From an uncultured Collinsella sp. (lineage in GTDB: Bacteria; Actinomycetota; Coriobacteriia; Coriobacteriales; Coriobacteriaceae): a stretch of DNA of 24,915 nucleotides. The DNA lies in contig CAKTWK010000032.1 in NCBI GenBank assembly GCA_934630735.1, positions 1 to 24,915 of the forward strand. Direction: 5' to 3'. How positions within the stretch are numbered: the first letter of the stretch is position 1; every line of letters starts with the position of its first letter. Under the pieces are notes generated by a model. That model did not search any database. It saw only the letters and a list, made by a program, of their open reading frames with translations, and was not told the origin of the DNA. The position numbers were made by a program, and so were the translations under genes. This document shows positions 22,898 to 24,915 of the stretch, piece by piece.

Positions 22898-24619
22898 TTA
22901 CTTTACGCTGCGCTTTTTGTTTCTGCCGTAAACGGTTGTAACGATTGCTGTGCCGCCGCTGACGAACAACAGGGCGATCCACAAAGCAAGGCTGTTTGTA
23001 TCGCCAGCCTGCGGAAGCTTATCGGATGTTCCCGGTTTGGTGCTGGCAGGTTTTTTCTCTTTGGTGCTGGCAGGTTTTTTCTCAAGAGCAGCAATCGCAT
23101 CTTCGATAGCCTTTGCCATTGCATCAACTTCGCTCTGTTCAGTGATGTTCTTGTCACGGACAACAGCATTGACGGCAGCTTCTACCGCAGTGAAGTCTTT
23201 GTACTCATCCTTGTTCAGGGCATTTGCTTTGGCAATGGCTGCATCGACTTTGGTGTAGTCGGCAGGCAAATAAGTCATTGCGATAGTATGCGAATGAGTT
23301 GCTGTATCAGCCGTAATCGTAATATTGGAATTGAAAACCTCGCAATTATCTGCGCTGACTTCGACTTGATAAGTACCTGCCTCCAAATTGGCGGGGTTTG
23401 TTACTACCTGACCGTTCACTTTGATGATTACATTTGTCAGATCAGCAGGTGTTACAACAAAAGAAACTGCATATTTCGGTGCCGGCAGAATAGGCGTGCC
23501 ATTTGGGTTAAATCGATAATTGCCGCCAGCGGCAGTGATTTCATTAAAGAAATCTTCCGTTTTCATGGAGTCAAGGGTCTTTTCTGTTCCAGCATTCTGG
23601 TACTTAAAGCAAGCCGGGACATTCTCAGGTCCCACGAAATAATTGTTTTCAAAAGCAGGTGTATCAGAAGAAACACCGCCTGCAATGCCACCCAAACGCT
23701 TATAAGGTGTAGTGGCAGTATATTGAGATAAATCCATTTCGCCGGCGAAATAACAATGTCTGATCTCTGTACCTGCACCAACTATGCCTGCAATGCCGCC
23801 GAAATCCGTATTTCCCTTACCAAGAGGAGCCATTTTTCCGGTGGAATAACAATTGATAATTTTTGAGTTGTTATACAACTGCCCAACGATTCCGCCGGTA
23901 CAGGGTGTCCAAGAGGTCATCTCGCCTGTATTAGCGCAGTACTGGACGGTACTGTTTTGAGCAACGCCTACGATACCGCCCATCTGGAAAGAGCTGACAT
24001 CCTTCGTTATTGAAAAATTCCCCTTGTTTTGGCAGTACTCAATCGTGCTATTTATTGCATATCCGCACATAGCCGCAGTACCGTTAATATATTTGTCTGT
24101 ATCCGTGAACGACACATCTGAAACGCAGTCAGAAATTTTGCCGTCTGCTGCAACGCCCGCAACTGTTCCAAAAAAGACGGGGTCAGAATTAGACACATCC
24201 AGCTTGCCTTGAATTGTCAAACCGGAAATTTCAGCGCCGTAAACCTCACTGAATAATCCGAAAGACGGATACTCTGTCTTTCCATAGTTTTCGGAAAAAT
24301 CTAAATTGGAAATCGTATGCCCGTTTCCATAAAACTTGCCGCTGAAGTAATGCAGCAGGGTTCCATCGGCATCAAATGTGCTACCAATTGGTGTCCACGC
24401 AATACCTGTTAAATCCAAATCTGCATCAAGAGATACAACAGCATCTGTTTTATCGTCGTATTCGCCATTGTCCACAGCTTTTGCAAATTGCAAAAGCTCG
24501 TCTACTGTTGTGATTGATGTTTTGCTGCTTTGCGCGTTCTCTTCTGCAAAGGCTGTCATCGGAACAAGTGTCATCGCAAGACACAACGCAAGCAGAATGC
24601 CTAGAAGCCTCTTCTTCAT
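22898..24619 (-). CDS. GLUG-repeat surface protein with LPQAG sorting signal
   Basis: 573 residues from the ATG at 24619, with GGGAGG seven bases upstream. A Sec signal peptide (1-25, ends TAFA) is followed by a beta-helix-like region. GLUG-type repeats include GGIVGVAQNSTVQYC, GGIVGQLYNNSKIINCY, GGIAGIVGAGTEIRHCY and GGIAGGV. A PEGA-like beta domain (VNGQVVTNPANLEAGTYQV) and a FIVAR-like helical module (YTKVDAAIAKANAL ... AIEDAIAAL) follow. Then come a doubled EKKPAST linker and the wall anchor LPQAG (535-539), a hydrophobic segment and the tail NKKRSVK. The sorting motif has Ala where LPXTG has Thr. The gene is markedly A+T-rich with Firmicutes-like codons, suggesting transfer. Its role is probably adhesion to host or dietary glycans; this is inferred only. 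Confidence 0.82.
   Translation of the reverse strand: MKKRLLGILLALCLAMTLVPMTAFAEENAQSSKTSITTVDELLQFAKAVDNGEYDDKTDAVVSLDADLDLTGIAWTPIGSTFDADGTLLHYFSGKFYGNGHTISNLDFSENYGKTEYPSFGLFSEVYGAEISGLTIQGKLDVSNSDPVFFGTVAGVAADGKISDCVSDVSFTDTDKYINGTAAMCGYAINSTIEYCQNKGNFSITKDVSSFQMGGIVGVAQNSTVQYCANTGEMTSWTPCTGGIVGQLYNNSKIINCYSTGKMAPLGKGNTDFGGIAGIVGAGTEIRHCYFAGEMDLSQYTATTPYKRLGGIAGGVSSDTPAFENNYFVGPENVPACFKYQNAGTEKTLDSMKTEDFFNEITAAGGNYRFNPNGTPILPAPKYAVSFVVTPADLTNVIIKVNGQVVTNPANLEAGTYQVEVSADNCEVFNSNITITADTATHSHTIAMTYLPADYTKVDAAIAKANALNKDEYKDFTAVEAAVNAVVRDKNITEQSEVDAMAKAIEDAIAALEKKPASTKEKKPASTKPGTSDKLPQAGDTNSLALWIALLFVSGGTAIVTTVYGRNKKRSVK
23038..23083 (-). repeat. Two-copy 21-base tandem repeat in the linker of the surface protein
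   Basis: The segment TTTGGTGCTGGCAGG plus a T-run occurs twice in tandem and encodes EKKPAST twice. It keeps the reading frame and may vary in copy number, changing linker length before the wall anchor. Confidence 0.65.
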
Positions 24620-24658
24620 TTTCATTCCTCCCAAATAACTCTATCTGCTACTTACTTC

Positions 24659-24681
24659 CTCCGACAGCGGACACGTCGGAG
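24659..24681 (-). promoter_or_regulatory. Leader hairpin upstream of the surface protein gene
   Basis: CTCCGAC (24659-24665) pairs with GTCGGAG (24675-24681), 9-base loop. It lies about 40 bases before the start codon, in the probable 5' leader. No convincing promoter can be named. Confidence 0.35.
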
Positions 24682-24761
24682 AAGATAGAAGGTTTAACCA
24701 GAAAGATTTGACGGTCGCGGTTAGGACTTCAATATCAAGTCACCATCCTTCCGGCAAACGC

Positions 24762-24801
24762 AAAAAGCCGGAGCTAGGGCATACTGCGCCCTGTCTCCGG
24801 C
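24762..24801 (-). terminator. Terminator on the minus strand for a gene beyond the window edge
   Basis: GCCGGAG (24767-24773) pairs with CTCCGGC (24795-24801), with an inner AGGGC/GCCCT stem, and five T residues follow on the minus strand (24762-24766). It implies a minus-strand transcript entering from beyond 24915. Confidence 0.7.
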
Positions 24802-24866
24802 AACTGGATCGTTATTAATTGTATGAAATAAGACTTGAAACGCTGAAAAAGCGGCGCTATGCTCCT

Positions 24867-24915
24867 GCCGAGCCGAGCCGAGCCGAGCCGAGCCGAGCCG
24901 AGCCGAGCCGAGCCG
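24867..24915. repeat. Pentanucleotide tandem repeat (GCCGA)n running to the window edge
   Basis: At least 9.8 perfect copies of GCCGA (49 bases) reach the last base, so true copy number is unknown. All three frames on each strand are open through it (AEPSR on plus, RLGSA on minus). A unit length not divisible by three makes copy number able to shift a reading frame. Confidence 0.9.

Overview
The window looks like chromosomal DNA of a high-G+C Gram-positive gut bacterium. Gene content, codon use (heavy third-position G/C), Tat-type lipoprotein and wall-protein signals, and a maltodextrin/glycogen gene set all point to the Coriobacteriia, most likely Collinsella or a close relative. This is an inference from style and content; no 16S rRNA or other phylogenetic marker is present. 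The last ~2 kb (about 22.85-24.87 kb) is clearly more A+T-rich and reads like Firmicutes DNA.

Layout. (1) 1-2.4 kb: a promoter, a short leader peptide rich in Ile/Val codons, an intrinsic terminator, then a CstA-family carrier. (2) 2.5-4.7 kb: a long protein ending in a TOPRIM-like, JetD/DUF2220-like domain, without Wadjet partners. (3) 4.7-5.2 kb: a gene-free stretch with hairpins, a 30-base dispersed repeat, a tRNA-like T-arm fragment and tRNA-Gln(UUG). (4) 5.2-9.9 kb, minus strand: a cytoplasmic-looking peptidoglycan-binding-domain protein, a polyprenyl diphosphate synthase, and a PTS EIIC-EIIB permease fused to a HAD phosphatase. (5) 10.1-15.5 kb, plus strand: a TreR-like GntR regulator and a four-gene carbohydrate ABC importer operon (binding protein, two permeases, ATPase). 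(6) 15.6-15.9 kb: an array of alternating inverted 15-base repeats on an 80-base period, between convergent operons. (7) 16.0-21.2 kb, minus strand: galE, then malQ and glgP. (8) 21.5-22.7 kb: a Tat-exported coiled-coil cell-wall hydrolase, followed by a 136-base palindrome with 33-base perfect arms. (9) 22.9-24.6 kb, minus strand: a GLUG-repeat surface protein with an LPQAG sorting signal. (10) A pentanucleotide repeat runs to the window edge.

How the genes fit together. The central block forms an alpha-glucan utilisation unit. Oligosaccharides enter through the ABC importer or the PTS permease. MalQ rearranges maltodextrins, GlgP releases glucose-1-phosphate, and GalE links UDP-glucose to UDP-galactose. 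Palindromes of the TTGTTTAAACAA type lie before the PTS gene, the gntR gene, the ABC operon and malQ. The GntR regulator may therefore control all four transcripts.

Most unusual features: the 80-base-period array, the possible branched-chain-amino-acid attenuator before cstA, the EIICB-HAD fusion, the orphan JetD-like protein, the long palindrome, and the A+T-rich surface-protein island.
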